Positions 43,961 to 56,694 are shown, counted from the stretch's first letter. The stretch is 64,000 nt of DNA from Gnetum montanum (GCA_015680685.1 MNCI01004529.1:159797-223796); one strand, 5' to 3'. Translations and numbers: made by a program. The notes: generated from the letters alone by a model not told the origin.

Positions 43961-46710
43961 TCATGCTCTAGGTGGTAGTGGCTCCTCTATCAACTTTTTT
44001 TCCTTATCATCAAGCTTCTGAAATTGGTACCTATTGAGTAACGCTCAAAGTTTTTCTTCCTCAAATCTTGGATCATGTATTATCCAAGAAAATTTAGCAA
44101 TGTTTGTTGAAGTTGATACTTTCCATAGGTAGGGCAACTATGGAAACATTTTATTTGCCTTTACATATTGGGGTGCAAATTGCTATCTTTCTTCTTCAAA
44201 AGCTCTTACTATCTTTCACAATTCCTGATAGTCTATCATCCTACTAGTCATATTTGCTACTACATATTTCTTATCCTAATAGCTAGCTTTAATCACTTAA
44301 AGGTCAAAGTTTGCAATGTGCAACTTCTACTATGCATCTTTCCTATCTACGAACTCCTTTTCATATAGTGCATACACTATGGTCACTTGATGCTCTAGTT
44401 CGATTCTAGACCTACCTACTGTTAACATAGCCAAATTAGCATAGAGGAGATTTGCTAATCCCATGTACTCTATTAGGTCCTCTAGCTGTAGGTCTTTATT
44501 CTTGATTTTGGCTTAATGGATGTGGGCAAGACCATCTAAGATTGGCTACTAATCAGGTGTTTGTATCATGATGAAGTTGATCTTGGCTTTAGCCATTTGG
44601 ATTTCTTTATCATTTATTTGCTTGTACATGATCACTTGGACAATAAAGTGCTCTTTCAAAATTTCTACCTTTTGGCCTCATTTTGCTACATGCTTATTTT
44701 AATGACTAACTTCTATCATATTATGCAAAGTTATTTCATTGATAGGCTCTTGTTTTCTTTGGTTAATTTTTTCATGTTAAGATTGTCTCTGGTAAACTAC
44801 TTTCTCAATTGATAAAATATTTTTTTCTAGAACATTCTTTTTCTTCTCAATGTCTATCAACCTCATGTTTTCAATAATAATCATTTTATTCTCTTCTTCT
44901 AAGGCATTCATGGCTTTAGCATAAGCATAAGTTTCAACTTCTACCACTAAGGCATTCCATGTTATCTTTTCTCTCTCCATCTTCATCTAGATGTTCGATT
45001 GGGCTATCTATTCATTTTTGAATAGCTCTAACTAGCTTGGTGTAATGTGTCATGTAGGGTCTTTTCTTTTTGCTATCAATGTAGGTAATTTTTCTTGTAA
45101 CCTTTGCACTTCATTTTTTGCATGTTCTACTATAGTTTCTACCATCACTAACTTGCCCTCAATGGAGACAAGTTCAGATTGTGCTATAGTAATATCATGA
45201 GGGATATCAAAAGGGTTCTGCATCACTTGCTCTATCTACAATAGTTGATCTAAGATATATTCATATTCTTTTGGAATCATGGAGGTTCCAACTATGGTTT
45301 TAGCATCTTTAGCTCTAGTGATATCTACTAGTGGCACAACAGGAACATTAAAGGACTCTTTGATGAAATCTGTAATAACCTATGCTACTCTTGTTACATT
45401 CTACTATTACATAATCACAACGGTGGCTCCTTCTCTTATTTCTAGCATGACCTAGAAGGATATAGTGTTCCCAAATATTTGTTATGTCCAATCCTCATCT
45501 TCTCCTACCTATAATGAACTTTGACCACTAGAGTGTCCTATTGATAATGCAAGCCTTCTTGGATTATCTCTTACTTGATACATAGTAGAGGACACTCTAT
45601 TTTTCCAACTGATGGTTTTAGTAATTTGCTACAAATGGTTCATGGAGGGTCTATAGTCTCACTACGCTAGTGGAGTGTTTGGTCCTAGTCTATCACTAGC
45701 CAGTGTTACCCATTAGGTCCTACTTACTCTTGTCTCAAAGCTAGGACATTTTTTGCTAGTGTGGATCCTACAACTCCCTTAGTGCCTACTATATTTTCTA
45801 GTAAATCTTTCTAAGAAGGCACTCGCTTTGAGATCTCAGCATTAAATGCATTCTAGACTTTTTGAAGGACATCATTAGTATATCATAGAATTCCTACTTA
45901 TTTGCATAGGCTTCTAATGAGGCAAGGAAATGGTCATGTGAGTTTCACTACCTTCTTTTCCTTAAACCTTTTTTGAATTTCTAAAAATAATAGATGAACC
46001 ATATTTGCTTAGAATTTTTCCATTAAGATAGCACTTCCTCTATCAGCATAGGTGGAAATTCTATACAATCTCTTGGTTGGTAAGATATGATAGGTCTCAA
46101 TCTTAAAAAAGATATTTTCTTTAGTAGACAATCCACTGTATTCCTTTTCAATTATGTCATAAGTCCTTTGTAGCCATAGCTTCTTTGCATCTATGTTGAA
46201 CATTGTAGATATTTGTGTAATGTTGGCTCTGACATTGGGAAGATTTGGTACCTTGGCTATTACCTCTACTGAATATGGCACTGTGATCCCTTCAATCTTA
46301 ATAGTGGCATCATCTTTCTTATTCTTCCATAATTTATATACTTCCCCTAAGTACCATTCATCATTACATGATAGTGTGGGCCCAAGAGAAGATGCTTGAA
46401 GTTTCTCTCAAACATTGATAGGTGAAAACTCCATGAATGGTCCAAAACTAAGTTCCATAATGACTATGGACATGATGGATTTCTCTTAGATTACTTGTCG
46501 ACACTCGTTTGATAGCATGAGACATTGTCCTTAGTCTTGAGTAGGAGATTCTTTAGCTTCAACTTGTGTGAATTGCTCCATCGTAGGTGTAGGCTGATGG
46601 ATGTTGAAAGATTGGACCTCTTACTTAGCTTGTGAAGTTTTCTCTCCAACTTGTTCTCTTCCTCTAGGTCTATTACCTTTTCTTATGAGGGTTCTTCTTT
46701 TGGGAGCCAT
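43961..46710 (-). pseudogene. Extra ORF of element C, between integrase and 3' LTR
   Basis: Starts at ATG 46710 (MAPKRRTLIRKGNRPRGREQ) and ends at TGA 43961 after EEPLPPRA. Best stretch 46281-46009 (90 codons; IAKVPNLPNVRANITQISTM, then TYHILPTKRLYRISTYADRG), followed after a stop by MVHLLFLEIQKRFKEKK and FPCLIRSLCK. The middle (44986-44777) is Lys/Glu/Leu-rich and coiled-coil-like. It is in the same orientation as pol. Plant Athila and Tat elements can carry an env-like or other extra ORF here; the RISTYADRG...FPCLIRSLCK part faintly recalls the plant 'putative transposon protein' domains in such ORFs, but that is from memory. No transmembrane or signal segment was noticed. Many stops and frameshifts. 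E1 and B have nothing comparable in this interval. Confidence 0.55.
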
Positions 46711-49080
46711 TTGCAATCATAAAGAATTCATTTATGATTACCTAAATATTTTGAATATGTTTCTAACAATTCATAATCATCTCTCAGGTCCTTGAATTTA
46801 ATCATAAGATTGCAAAACTAGAAAAATTTTTAAAAGAAATCCTTAAATGTTGTATCTTCTAATGTATTATGAATAATTTAGTTCTTTATTACCTCTCACA
46901 ATTGTTATTTTCTTATTTAACATGTATTTGAATGATTAATTAGGAAGAATAATTAAGTCTATTAACATTTATTTAGTTATTTAGTTAAAATATAATCAAT
47001 ATTTATTGTTCTTATCTTTAATATATTCTTCCAAGTGTTAGAAATATTTGGTGCAAATCACACAAATGACATGCAAGACTCTCTTCCATGACTAAGTTGG
47101 TCACTCTACGATGAAGGGGTTTCAAGAATTACATAAATTGGAGCTATGATGAGGAAGTTATGAAGTTATGAACTTATAAATTTTGTTTTCCAGAGGATCA
47201 AAAAAACAACATGAACTCTCTTTGTATGAAATGAGAAAAATGAAAAAATTTCTAACTCCTATGCATATATATATAGGGGTTTATAATAGATATATCACAA
47301 ATACAACATCATTGATGCAATGTTGCAAGGCATCATACATTGTAGCTACAATGTCACCATGAATATTTTCCATATTTTGAGCAATTTTTTATGGAAAAAT
47401 TAAGTGAAATGAAAATTTTGGAAGATATAAATATTGTCCAAAGGATTCTTGATCATGGACAATTTTCATAATTTAAGGATTTATCATCAAAAAAGTGTGT
47501 GAAAGAAGGAATCTAGGCAAAGTATGTCAATTAGGTTTACAAGAGATGGTTGGTAGGATTTGCTAAATGTATGATGGAAGATGAGTAGATAAGAAAGTAA
47601 CAATGATCATTTAAGTATTCTAGAGACACAAGATGATATGGAACTAGTCATCAAGTATGAAGCATAAGAGTTATACAAGTGGGTCCTCCCCAAAGCAAGC
47701 TTCAGCCCTTAGTACCCTTGTATAACCACACCTATAAGTGTCCGTAGGCACTCAAGAAGTTGAATGTAAAACATACATGTCTTTTAAGATGCACATGTTA
47801 GTATTTCTTTAATGATAAAATAACATTATATTATACAAAACCATTAAATTATGATAGTATATAGCAATGAGATGTAATGGAAGTAGCACAGATTACAAAA
47901 AATAGGACATGAGGTGTCTTACCATAAGCATAATGAATTCTAAGTGTGTGATGTATGGTTCAAATAACCATTAGCCCTTCTACCCAAAATCAAAACCAAG
48001 TCCATACCACTTACTAGTGACATTGCATTCTATCATCCCAAAACTAATAACTACAACACTACTGCAACTTTAAGGAGTATAAACACTTGGTAGTGTAGTT
48101 CAAGGAAGCAATTTATTAATAGCACACTTTTATTTTGGAGGAGACTTGGCCATTGGATAGAGAAGTGCCTTCAAGCATCGATAACATGTCTTTCTAGCCC
48201 TGTAACCAATGTGAGTCTAAGAAACCTTGAAATTTCTAAGTCATCTACCTTCATGCATGGGTAACATGTCTTTCTAGTGGAACCCCTAGAAATTTTTATT
48301 TTGTGCATTTATTAGATTATTAATGTGCTGATCTTACCAGAGGACTACCTTTAGGCATGGGTAACATGTCTTTATAATGACATGGTAAGGTAGCACTTAT
48401 TTTGGATATACTTCCATTTTTCATTAGAACTCAAATGAATAATACAACTTACCATCAGGATAAGACTTATAGTAGCAGCCTTATACAATCTACAAATACG
48501 CTTAATATCACACCCTTTTCATTCCCACTTAGTTCTTTACTCTTCTATCCAAGCATAATTATCACAAGTTTATTTTATTTTTATTTTGAAAAGAATGTTA
48601 TTATATCCATGGTAAGAACCTCTTATTATTGGAAATAACTGGATGGATGATGTGGTCTCACTACATGTATAATCAATCCTTCAATGATTTGATAACATAG
48701 GATAATATTCTCATTATTGGGACTATATCTAGTTTTATTTCTTTACACTTTATTAGAAAAATCAACAAAAATATGTACATAAAATATAGTGAAAAATCAT
48801 AGAAAAATAGTAAGAGTAGAAAATTGTAAGAATAGAAAAATGTATAATGAATTTGAAAGATATTAAAGAATGAAAAATGGTTAAGAAATGGAAAAGGATA
48901 TAAAAGAATGAAAAAGATATTAAAGAATGTAAAAATTGGTAAGAAATGTGAAAAGTATAAAAATAGGAAAAGAAGAATTGGTGCCTAAGTATCAAACTAG
49001 ACACCCCCGCAACTATTGTTAAGAATGAAGATTTGGAAGATTGAATGGGTAGTGAATGGTTTTGTAGATAGGGTAGAGTC
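46711..49080 (-). other. Element C 3' region between integrase and extra ORF
   Basis: Contains the shared anchors GTGGGTCCTCCCCAAAGC near 47680 and repeated GGGTAACATGTCTTTCTA-like blocks near 48190, 48260 and 48358 (three related copies). No convincing ORF. Confidence 0.6.
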
Positions 49081-49084
49081 CTTG

Positions 49085-50000
49085 AAAGAGTAAGGAAAGT
49101 CATGGTATGATTTTACTTGTTGAATATTGACAAGAATAAGTTTTTTTGGGTTTGCTAGGTGATATATTTGTATGGTGTCAAATTAGTATGTAACATGGAT
49201 GATATAAGGCCCCTTCCATAGAGTTTGTAACTTAGTCTTTTGTAGAACATGATTAGGATTATAGTAAAGGACTTTATCAGTAGGCTTGATAGACACTTAT
49301 CTTATTTTAGCATCATGTCTACATTTGGAGTACTTTTTATGGACTTCATTACTTGTTTGAGCTACCAATTGATTTTTATTTAAGAGATTGAGATTCATTA
49401 GATGTTCTTTTTAAGTTAACCTTAAATCTAGATCAAGAGTACCAGCAGTGAAAAAGGTATTTAGTTTTTCTTAGATTAGCAAAGTAGGTAGTTTACCATA
49501 AACTAATTCAAATGGTAAATATCCTATAGGAAGTTTCCAGGTTGATCTATAAGCCCATAGAACATCATTAAGTTTAGTGCTCCAATCCTTCTTATAACAA
49601 GTAACAATTCTAGTTAATATCCTTGTGATTTCCCTGTTAGTCACTTCTACTTAATTATTTGCTTAGGGATGTTAAGATGTAGTTAGTTTGTGATTAACCC
49701 CAAGTTGTTGCATTAGCTTCTCAAATGTAGCTCCTATGAATTAAGTTCCATTATCTCATATGAGCATGCATGGTACTCCAAATCTGTTCACCACATGTTG
49801 CTGAAAGAATTTGGCAACTGTGGTTGTATAATCTTTAACTATAGCCACTTCTGCCCACTTTGTATAATAATCAACAATTACTATGATGTAATATTTTCCA
49901 TTTGTTATTGATGTGATGAAGCCAATGAAATCAATTCTCCAAATATTGAAGGGTTTTGGTTCATACTTTTTTTGTATCTCTGACTATTCCCATTCAATGC
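49085..50000 (-). pseudogene. Element C integrase core and tail relic
   Basis: Minus strand: PKPFNIWRIDFIGFITSITN (first Asp) near 49960-49900, DYYTKWAEVAIVKDYTT, RFGVPCMLI then a stop and DNGT (second Asp) near 49755, EVTNREITRILTRIV (Glu) near 49640, YRSTWKLPIGYLPFELVY, and tail YYNPNHVLQKTKLQTLWKGP with GPY near 49215. The zinc-finger region that precedes the core in E1 is missing. Interrupted by several stops. Confidence 0.8.
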
Positions 50001-50900
50001 CTTCCTCTTGATGTAAATCCATGTAAGGAGGTTGTCTTCTTAACTATTCTAGCTTATTAATTTCTTCAACATAGGCACTTGTAATTTTATTTAATGGTTT
50101 CGTGCATATATTGGATTCTACTTATTTTTCAATAATCATTCACTGAGTACGGGATGCTACATATAGATACTTCTGTACACACACATTCTATACATTTGTT
50201 GCATGCTATGATGACATTATGTTTTATGACCTAGATCTTCCGCATACAATTACATACATTATCATTATATGGTATACATGGAACTATGTGTCTCTGGGAA
50301 ATGTTGACTTCATCTTCCTTGAAAATTTCCAAGGAAAAAACTCTAATTCCAAGCTTAGTGTTTGCATTGCTTAGCCATGCTCTTCCCATGATTATGGGAC
50401 ATTCCCATTTTTTTCCTCGCATGTATGACTAAGAAGTTAGCAAGATAAGACTAGCCACTTATAATGATGATAACATCCTCCACTTATCCAAGTGAAATAA
50501 CAATGGACTGGTCTATAAGCTCTAATCAAATGTTACTCTTCTTCAATGGGTGAAGATTCTAGGCCTTGTTCATATGTTGTAAAATAAGGTTTACTCTTGA
50601 CTCTAAATCTAAAAGAGCTTTACATGGTTTATGTCCTTCTATGTGAAGGTAAACTAAGGGACTTCTAAGATTTTTTCTCTTCTTGGGAAGTGCTCTTGCT
50701 TTAATCCAATGTATTATTAGTTTTGTGAGCATGACATTTGTTACATTCTTGTCTATAAATATTGAAAGCATATTGTTCTTTGGAGGAGTGTTTGTAAATG
50801 GAGTAGAGTTAGGTAAAGTCCCCATCCTTCAAATCATTTCTAGCCTTGCCTTGAAAAAAAGGACATTTCCTGGCTCTTGGTTCGCTTGATATCACATCCT
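50001..50900 (-). pseudogene. Element C protease relic
   Basis: Active-site segment PCKALLDLESRVNLILQHMN near 50620-50560: glycine of the D-L-G triad is replaced by Glu. Then CPIIMGRAWLSNANTKLGIR (50422-50231 open) and a linker that passes directly into the integrase core at about 50010-50030. The Gly-to-Glu change would by itself be expected to abolish activity. Confidence 0.75.
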
Positions 50901-53086
50901 CTTGTGTAGTTACTATCCTAATAGCACTCTTTGTTGTGGTTGTGTTGGTAGTTCTCCTTTCATGATTAGTGATGGTACTAGTGGTAAAGTGTTAGGAGTT
51001 TAAAGTGAGAAACCAGTTACTGGTTGGGATATGTAAGAATTTGGATTCATCCATGAAATAATGGGCCAATGATATTCTGGTGGATAATAATGAGAGGAGG
51101 CATGAACTAAAGTGTTCCTTGAAGAAATTAAACATTCCACATAGTATCCATAGGGATCAGGCTACCTACATGGATATTTTTGCCTTGGTGGTGGCATTCC
51201 CCATACTTGTGGTTATTTCCACTATTACTGGTATTGCTCCTATGGTTTAGGATAAGCCCCTTGCATAGTATGTTTGCTAGTAGAACTATCAGAAGTTACC
51301 ATGTGGATAAGGTAACTATTTGGGCATTTGTTTTTTGATGAATTTTAGGTTGGGTACATATGCCCTAGACTCTTGTAAGTGGACCATAATAGAGCAAGAT
51401 CCCTTAGTATGTTCATACTTGCATACTTTGCATCCTTTATCATCCTCTGAACTAAAGTTTGTTATTTCCTCTACTACAAAAAATTTTCCTTTGTTCTTAT
51501 AGTTCTCTTATCCTTGTCTCTTCTTTTCTTCTTTGCTTTGGTTTAGGACTTGTTCTATCTTTTCCTCTACTATCTTCAATGCTGTAACAAATTTCTCATC
51601 CATGGAATCCCACATTTTCTCTACCTTGGTTGCAATATCATTAACCAACTTCTAAATTGGTAGAGTCTTCTATTGGATCATATCTTCCAAAGTTTCTTCT
51701 TCTTGTGATTTTCATATACTCACATCCCTTTTCCTAATTGCAAAATCTCTATTGTATTCTTCAACTAATTCTCTTTTCCTCAATATTCCTTCTTTTGCCA
51801 CTTGGTTGATGAGTCTTTGAATGTAATGAGCCATCATCTCAGATAACTTTCCTTGGGCATATATCCCAAGGATCTTTCTAGTTTTGTTCTTTAGTCCATG
51901 AACAGTATCTTTGAGTTGTTCCCTTTGAGAAAATCCATGGCCTAGGCACCTAGGTAATAAAGAATAGTATCTACCCATTACTACATCAAGGAACTCATGT
52001 GTCCCTTGCTTCCATTCTTAGATTTTTTTTCTCACGTTAGACACTTTAGAATAAGTTTGGTGCTTCTTATTGAAGAGTTCTAGCATGGTACTCCATCTTC
52101 AAACTAATTCTAGTTCCAAGGATCAATACTAGCTCTCTGCTTCCTTTATGAGTGTTCTAGGAAACAACTTTAATTTCTACAAATCATTTTCAATAGTTTA
52201 TAGGGCACATGCATCATGGAAGGCTTGAAGATGATGTTGTGGACCTATGTTATATTCACCTTCAATTTTGGATATATTATTCATGTCTAATCGCTTGATG
52301 TGATTATCCCTTACATGCCTAGTAGGAATACACATGACTTCCTTGATATGAATCATGTTGCAAGTGGCTAGCAGGGGTTCTTCATAGTCTTTAAATTCAT
52401 AAGATTTGTTATATTTATAACCCCTTTCCTACTCATGATGCTCTCTTTCTTCATGTTTGATCTTTTCTCTTCTTCTCTCATGGTTTCATTCTTCTTCACC
52501 TAGATGTCTTCTATGATGTGCATATCTCTTATGATCTCTCTCTTTTCCTATCATGATCCCTCAATCTTCTTTCTCTCTTGTCATAATCTATAAATGAGTG
52601 TGAGAAAGAAGAGAAAGGAGTTGGAGAACAGTGCTAGTTGGTTCTCCTTCTGTGACTTCTTGATTCATCTCTTTTTGATTAAGTAAAGGTCTTGGGCCTT
52701 GAGTTTCTCCTATGTTTAGTAAATCTTGTCTCCAAAGAGGCATCCTTTCTTACTTGAGCCTCTATTGGTTAGTATGACTTGATTATATGTTTAGTGATGT
52801 GGTATCCTTCTTGCACATGGCCAGGGTTTAATCTCATAAGAATTGCTTGAAGCATTGATGATGTAGAATGTTCTAGAGGCAAGACAATGTTGCCATGTAA
52901 ATCTCTCCATCTTAGTTATTCACCTTGGTGAAAAATAAATATGTAGTCAAGATAACATGAATCGGTGTAAGAATAGGAAATTCTAGTTTGCATCAGTGCA
53001 CTCCAATCTTCTTCATTATTATGCCTACTGTGACTCTTATTAAATTTAGTAGCAAGTGGTAATTTTGCCTTAGTTATGGAAGCCAT
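50901..53086 (-). pseudogene. Element C gag relic
   Basis: Start chosen at ATG 53086 (MASITKAKLPLATKFNKSHS), about 120 nt after the primer site. N-terminal block with DYIFIFHQGE, stop, LRWRDLHGNIVLPLEHS (52950-52880); basic Ser/Arg/His-rich middle; capsid remnants (51978-51712; YYSLLPRCLGHGFSQREQLK); zinc knuckle CKVCKYEHTKGSC near 51430-51395; Pro/Tyr-rich tail. It shares the order of E1 and B gag and is clearly homologous, with many interruptions. Confidence 0.8.
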
Positions 53087-53208
53087 CTTAAGTGCTTGAT
53101 GCTTTATGTATGTACTTTGGAAAAATCATTTTAAGTGTGATGGATATACTTTGCAACACTTAATATAGTGAACTTTGTAAAATCAACTACTTAGTAAACA
53201 TTGACACA

Positions 53209-53226
53209 TCCTTAGCAATGGTGCCA
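53209..53226 (-). other. Element C primer-binding site
   Basis: TGGCACCATTGCTAAGGA on the minus strand, one base from the 5' LTR. It matches the tRNA-Asp complement at 13 of 18 positions, all five changes being C-to-T or G-to-A transitions. Confidence 0.75.
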
Positions 53227-53227
53227 A

Positions 53228-54086
53228 TGATGAGTGGTTGGGTATTCCAACACTCAACCATACAAGTCATGAGTGTACACATCTAACTTGATCATAATCC
53301 ATGGATGGCCAATGTAAGTATGCTAGTAGTTGATGTTCAATTTACGATCATTGACTTCGCATGTTGAGTTAGTAAAGTTCAAGCTATATGGTTTAACTCT
53401 TGGTGAGACATATGATATGTTGACGTTATTCAACTTTAATTATCCTTTGTGCCAACAAAATGAAAGTGAAGATGAAGTCTAAGTCTAAGTATAGCAAAAA
53501 TGTAAATCTATGTTAGCCTGTAGCAATAAGTATCCATTCATGGCTTGTCGTACACATCATGGGCTCATGTAATTGTTAAAGGGATTACCAAGTCAATCCA
53601 AAACTCAGTGAATCAAGTGAAGTCACTACTGGATTACCAAAAAATTACACTTTATGCTCAAAACTAGTCATACTTATATCGCTTTACTAAAAGACATTGA
53701 AAAAGTAAATTACTTAAAAGATGTAAATGACTTAAGTAAACATAATAGAAAGTAAAATTAAACTAAGTGAAAATAAGCTAAGTGAGATGCTGCAATGGTG
53801 GAAAACAATCTCCATCTTTTTCTCTGGTTATGAATTTTACCCAAGAATAATCCATTCGAACAAAGATTCTGTACAATTATTAAACACCACGTTGTGGACA
53901 TTCACTTTGTCACTAAGTTTAAATCATGAAAAAAAAAACTATAAGAATTTGGCTAAGTGTTGGTGAAAGATTTCTTTTTCAACACGATAGTGACTTAGTA
54001 TTTATAGGCATGACAATGGCCCACTGCATCGCATCAACAATGATGTATGCACAACTACGATAGTTTATTGACATAAGGTTTTATCA
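53228..54086 (-). repeat. Element C 5' LTR
   Basis: Starts TGATGAGTGGTTGGG and ends GGTTTTATCA; TATA-like CCTATAAATA at 53999-54008; flanked on the right by target duplication CTTAG. Confidence 0.9.
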
Positions 54087-54399
54087 CTTAGTCTATACCA
54101 TACTAAGTTGATTTTTCAGCATTTTATACTTAATCTTTTTTCTAGTAATAAACACTTTAGCCATTTTCTAGCATTAAACCATATGCTTTTATCATTCCCC
54201 TATTGTTCTTGATTCACATACAGTAGGCTAAGTCCACATCCAATAAGAGATTTATGTCTCGTACGGTCATCATCATTGACTTAGCAAAGTTTATATCTAG
54301 TCAAAGACCATTTGTGGTCATGAGTTACGTTCTTAACACTTGATTCATAGTTGTATCCTTGAAAAGTTAAAAAGAATAAAGTTTTAGAAACATCATGGT

Positions 54400-55610
54400 C
54401 AAAGAAATTCATTCCAAGATTAGAGAGACAAAATTTCATAAGTAGAGATAATTCAAGAAGAAGATGTGTTTTTAGAGGAAGATCAAGTTTTCATGGATTT
54501 CAATCAAGAGATAATCATTTTACACCATACTCATCAACTTCATGGTGTAAACTTTGCAACAAGAAGCATCATTATGAAGAAAGATGTTGGCAAAAAATAA
54601 ATCTTTAAAATATCACAATCTAAGATGCATCCAATCCTAATCAAAGTGGAGATCAAGCAAGTTAAGCTCAAGATAAGAGAAAGAAAGTTAATAATAGAAA
54701 TGGTAACTCTAATTTTTCTAAATTTTATATGTCTAAAGAAATCAATTCTACTACATGGATTATAGATAGTGGGTGTAGCAATTACATGATACCAAATAGA
54801 AATTGCTTTGTTGAGTTCAAAGATGACCCTAATTTAGGCTCAGCTAAGGTTGGTGATGAAGCTTTTGTGAAAATTCAAGACATTGATAAGGCTATACTTA
54901 ACTTTATTATGGAAGTCTTGTGAATTTTCATGATGTTTTTTATGTTTCCTAATTGTCAAACTCATTATTATCAATTGGTTCAATGAAAAGGAGGGAAAAC
55001 AAAGTTGTGTTTAAAAATAATGTTTGCATAATTTTAGACTCTAGAGTATTGCTTGTTAAAATTACAATACTAGAAAATCAGATTTACTATTTTTGAACCA
55101 TGAATTCAAGTGAAGACATATAGAACTTAGCTAAGCATGAGTTACCAAGATTTTGACATTGGATGCTTGTTCATACCTTTTATTAAAATTTAAACAAATT
55201 GGTGAAATATTAGTTAGCTATTGGCATCCAATTTGGTGAGATACCTCAAGAAGCATGTGACACTTACATGAAGGACAAGCAAAAGGTCCTTCCACACTCT
55301 TCAAAAATTGAAAGAAGGAGCAAGCTTTTGGAGATTTTGCATATGAATGTTGTGGGTCTAATACTTAATATTGCACATGTTGAAGGCAAGTATTTCTTGG
55401 CCATTTTGGATGCCTTTTTCAACTATGCATAGTCCTATATTCTCCATTCTACGAATGAAGTTTCTGGTGTGTCATGAAATTTTAAGAACCTCACTAAGAA
55501 TAAACTTGATCAAAAAATTAAAGCAATTAGAATTAATAGAGGACACTGTGGACACATAGTAGAACATGAGTGTAAGGAGCTTCCACTAAAAATACAAGGT
55601 AAGAAGTAGA
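54400..55610 (+). pseudogene. Ty1/copia gag-protease-integrase relic
   Basis: The plus strand shows, in copia order, a zinc knuckle CKLCNKKHHYEERC near 54550 (C-x2-C-x4-H-x4-C), then the protease active site TWIIDSGCSNYMIPNRNCF (54750-54805; D-S-G-C-S-N), the gag-pre-integrase remnant RFxHWMLVH near 55150, and integrase fragments LLEILHMNVVGL and KYFLAILDAFFNYA (55325-55430), then KIKAIRINRGHCGHIVEHEC (about 55515-55575). The order protease-integrase with no RT before integrase is diagnostic for Ty1/copia. RT and RNase H are not visible downstream, and LTRs were not found. The C insertion at 54087 lies just upstream. Confidence 0.8.
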
Positions 55611-56099
55611 ATGAAAATTTATTTATTATGGAGTTGTGTAAAAAGTACTATGTAAATGTTATTGATCTTTAGTTTGTTTCCTAATGATTATTTTCTAATT
55701 TGTTCTATGTGCACTAAAATTGCAATTATTTCTTAGCATAGGGCTAAAATTTTTGTCTCATTGATATTGTCAATTTATCTTTTTAGTCTCATTTACTAAT
55801 AAAATGATTATATTTTAAAAAAAAATAGTTGTGTACAAATTTTCAATGCATGATTCCTAGAGTTATAGGATACAATTATTGTTTCGTCCAAAGGATATTA
55901 TACTATTTTGGTTTTGAATTTGTTTTATTCCTTAGGCATTGTGCTTATGGTTAAGGGATTATTGTATTGTATTTTTCATTTGGTTACTCTTATCCCTTGG
56001 GCCTTTCTAGATTAAAGATATTAGGATGTCTAATGTTGTCTTTTCCTCAAGTTTTATTTGCATCCTCTATTTTTATTATGTAGCATTGTATTTTTAATT
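55611..56099. other. T-rich region, no gene recognised
   Basis: Stop-dense T-rich sequence following the copia relic, with an A-run near 55818-55826. No RT motif could be read. Confidence 0.4.
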
Positions 56100-56448
56100 C
56101 TTCTCTTTATATAACGTCATGCTAGCTTAGGATAGGACAAGGGATGTTACACCTCCATCTATGTGCCCCCAAGATATAGTCAACATGATACTTTGCTAAA
56201 ATTTAGATAAAAATATTATTTCATTTCAAGCATAACTCAAACTCCCAACCCAACCTATTATAAGATAATTAATGATAAACCTTACTTTGCAACTTATTTG
56301 TTAGATAAAGTAGGTAGTTACTAATAAAATTAAAACTAAAACTAACTTTTTATTTACATCCAGTGAGATCCTCTTGGATCTATTAAGTAAAGTAAATTTA
56401 GAATGCATTTTATAGAAGTTTTTTTAATCCATAACTTAATGTTACCCA

Positions 56449-56517
56449 CTAGAATCAAACTTATGACCTATGGTTTCTATGCCAATGCTTTTACCACTAA
56501 GCTAACAAGGGCATAAG
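56449..56517 (-). repeat. tRNA-like SINE fragment
   Basis: Minus strand TTAGCTTAGTGGTAAAAGC (A-box-like) and, ~25 nt on, GGTCATAAGTTTGATTC (B-box-like). Too degenerate to be a functional tRNA gene. Confidence 0.5.
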
Positions 56518-56529
56518 TTATCAATGAGA

Positions 56530-56660
56530 GTTGACTCAAGTAGTTAGCTCATTGTCTAACAAGGATTTGTAAGCAAGAGGTTTCCAACTAAAGTCATACT
56601 TGGGGGTGTTGGAACCTTGAAATAATTGTAATATAAGTACATCCCAAGATATATAGTTCA
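56530..56660 (+). repeat. tRNA-like SINE fragment with family tail
   Basis: GACTCAAGTAGTTAGCTC, then AGGTTTCCAACTAAAGTC, then ~60 nt to a tail CATCCCAAGATATATAG. Matches the layout of the minus-strand copy at 23225-23390. Confidence 0.45.
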
Positions 56661-56694
56661 ATTAGAACTTTATAACTTAGCATTGCCTACTATA

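Larger units (their letters stand above)
42857..54086 (-). mobile_element. Element C: long Ty3/gypsy family member with an extra ORF, lacking RT
   Basis: LTRs at 42857-43736 and 53228-54086, perfect target duplication CTTAG at 42852-42856 and 54087-54091, primer site at 53209-53226. On the minus strand: gag, protease, integrase core and tail, long 3' region, then a ~2.75-kb degenerate ORF ending about 225 nt before the 3' LTR. RT, RNase H and the integrase zinc finger are missing between protease and integrase core. The LTR sequence forms a separate subfamily (TGATGAGTGGTTGGGTATTCC). Confidence 0.9.
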
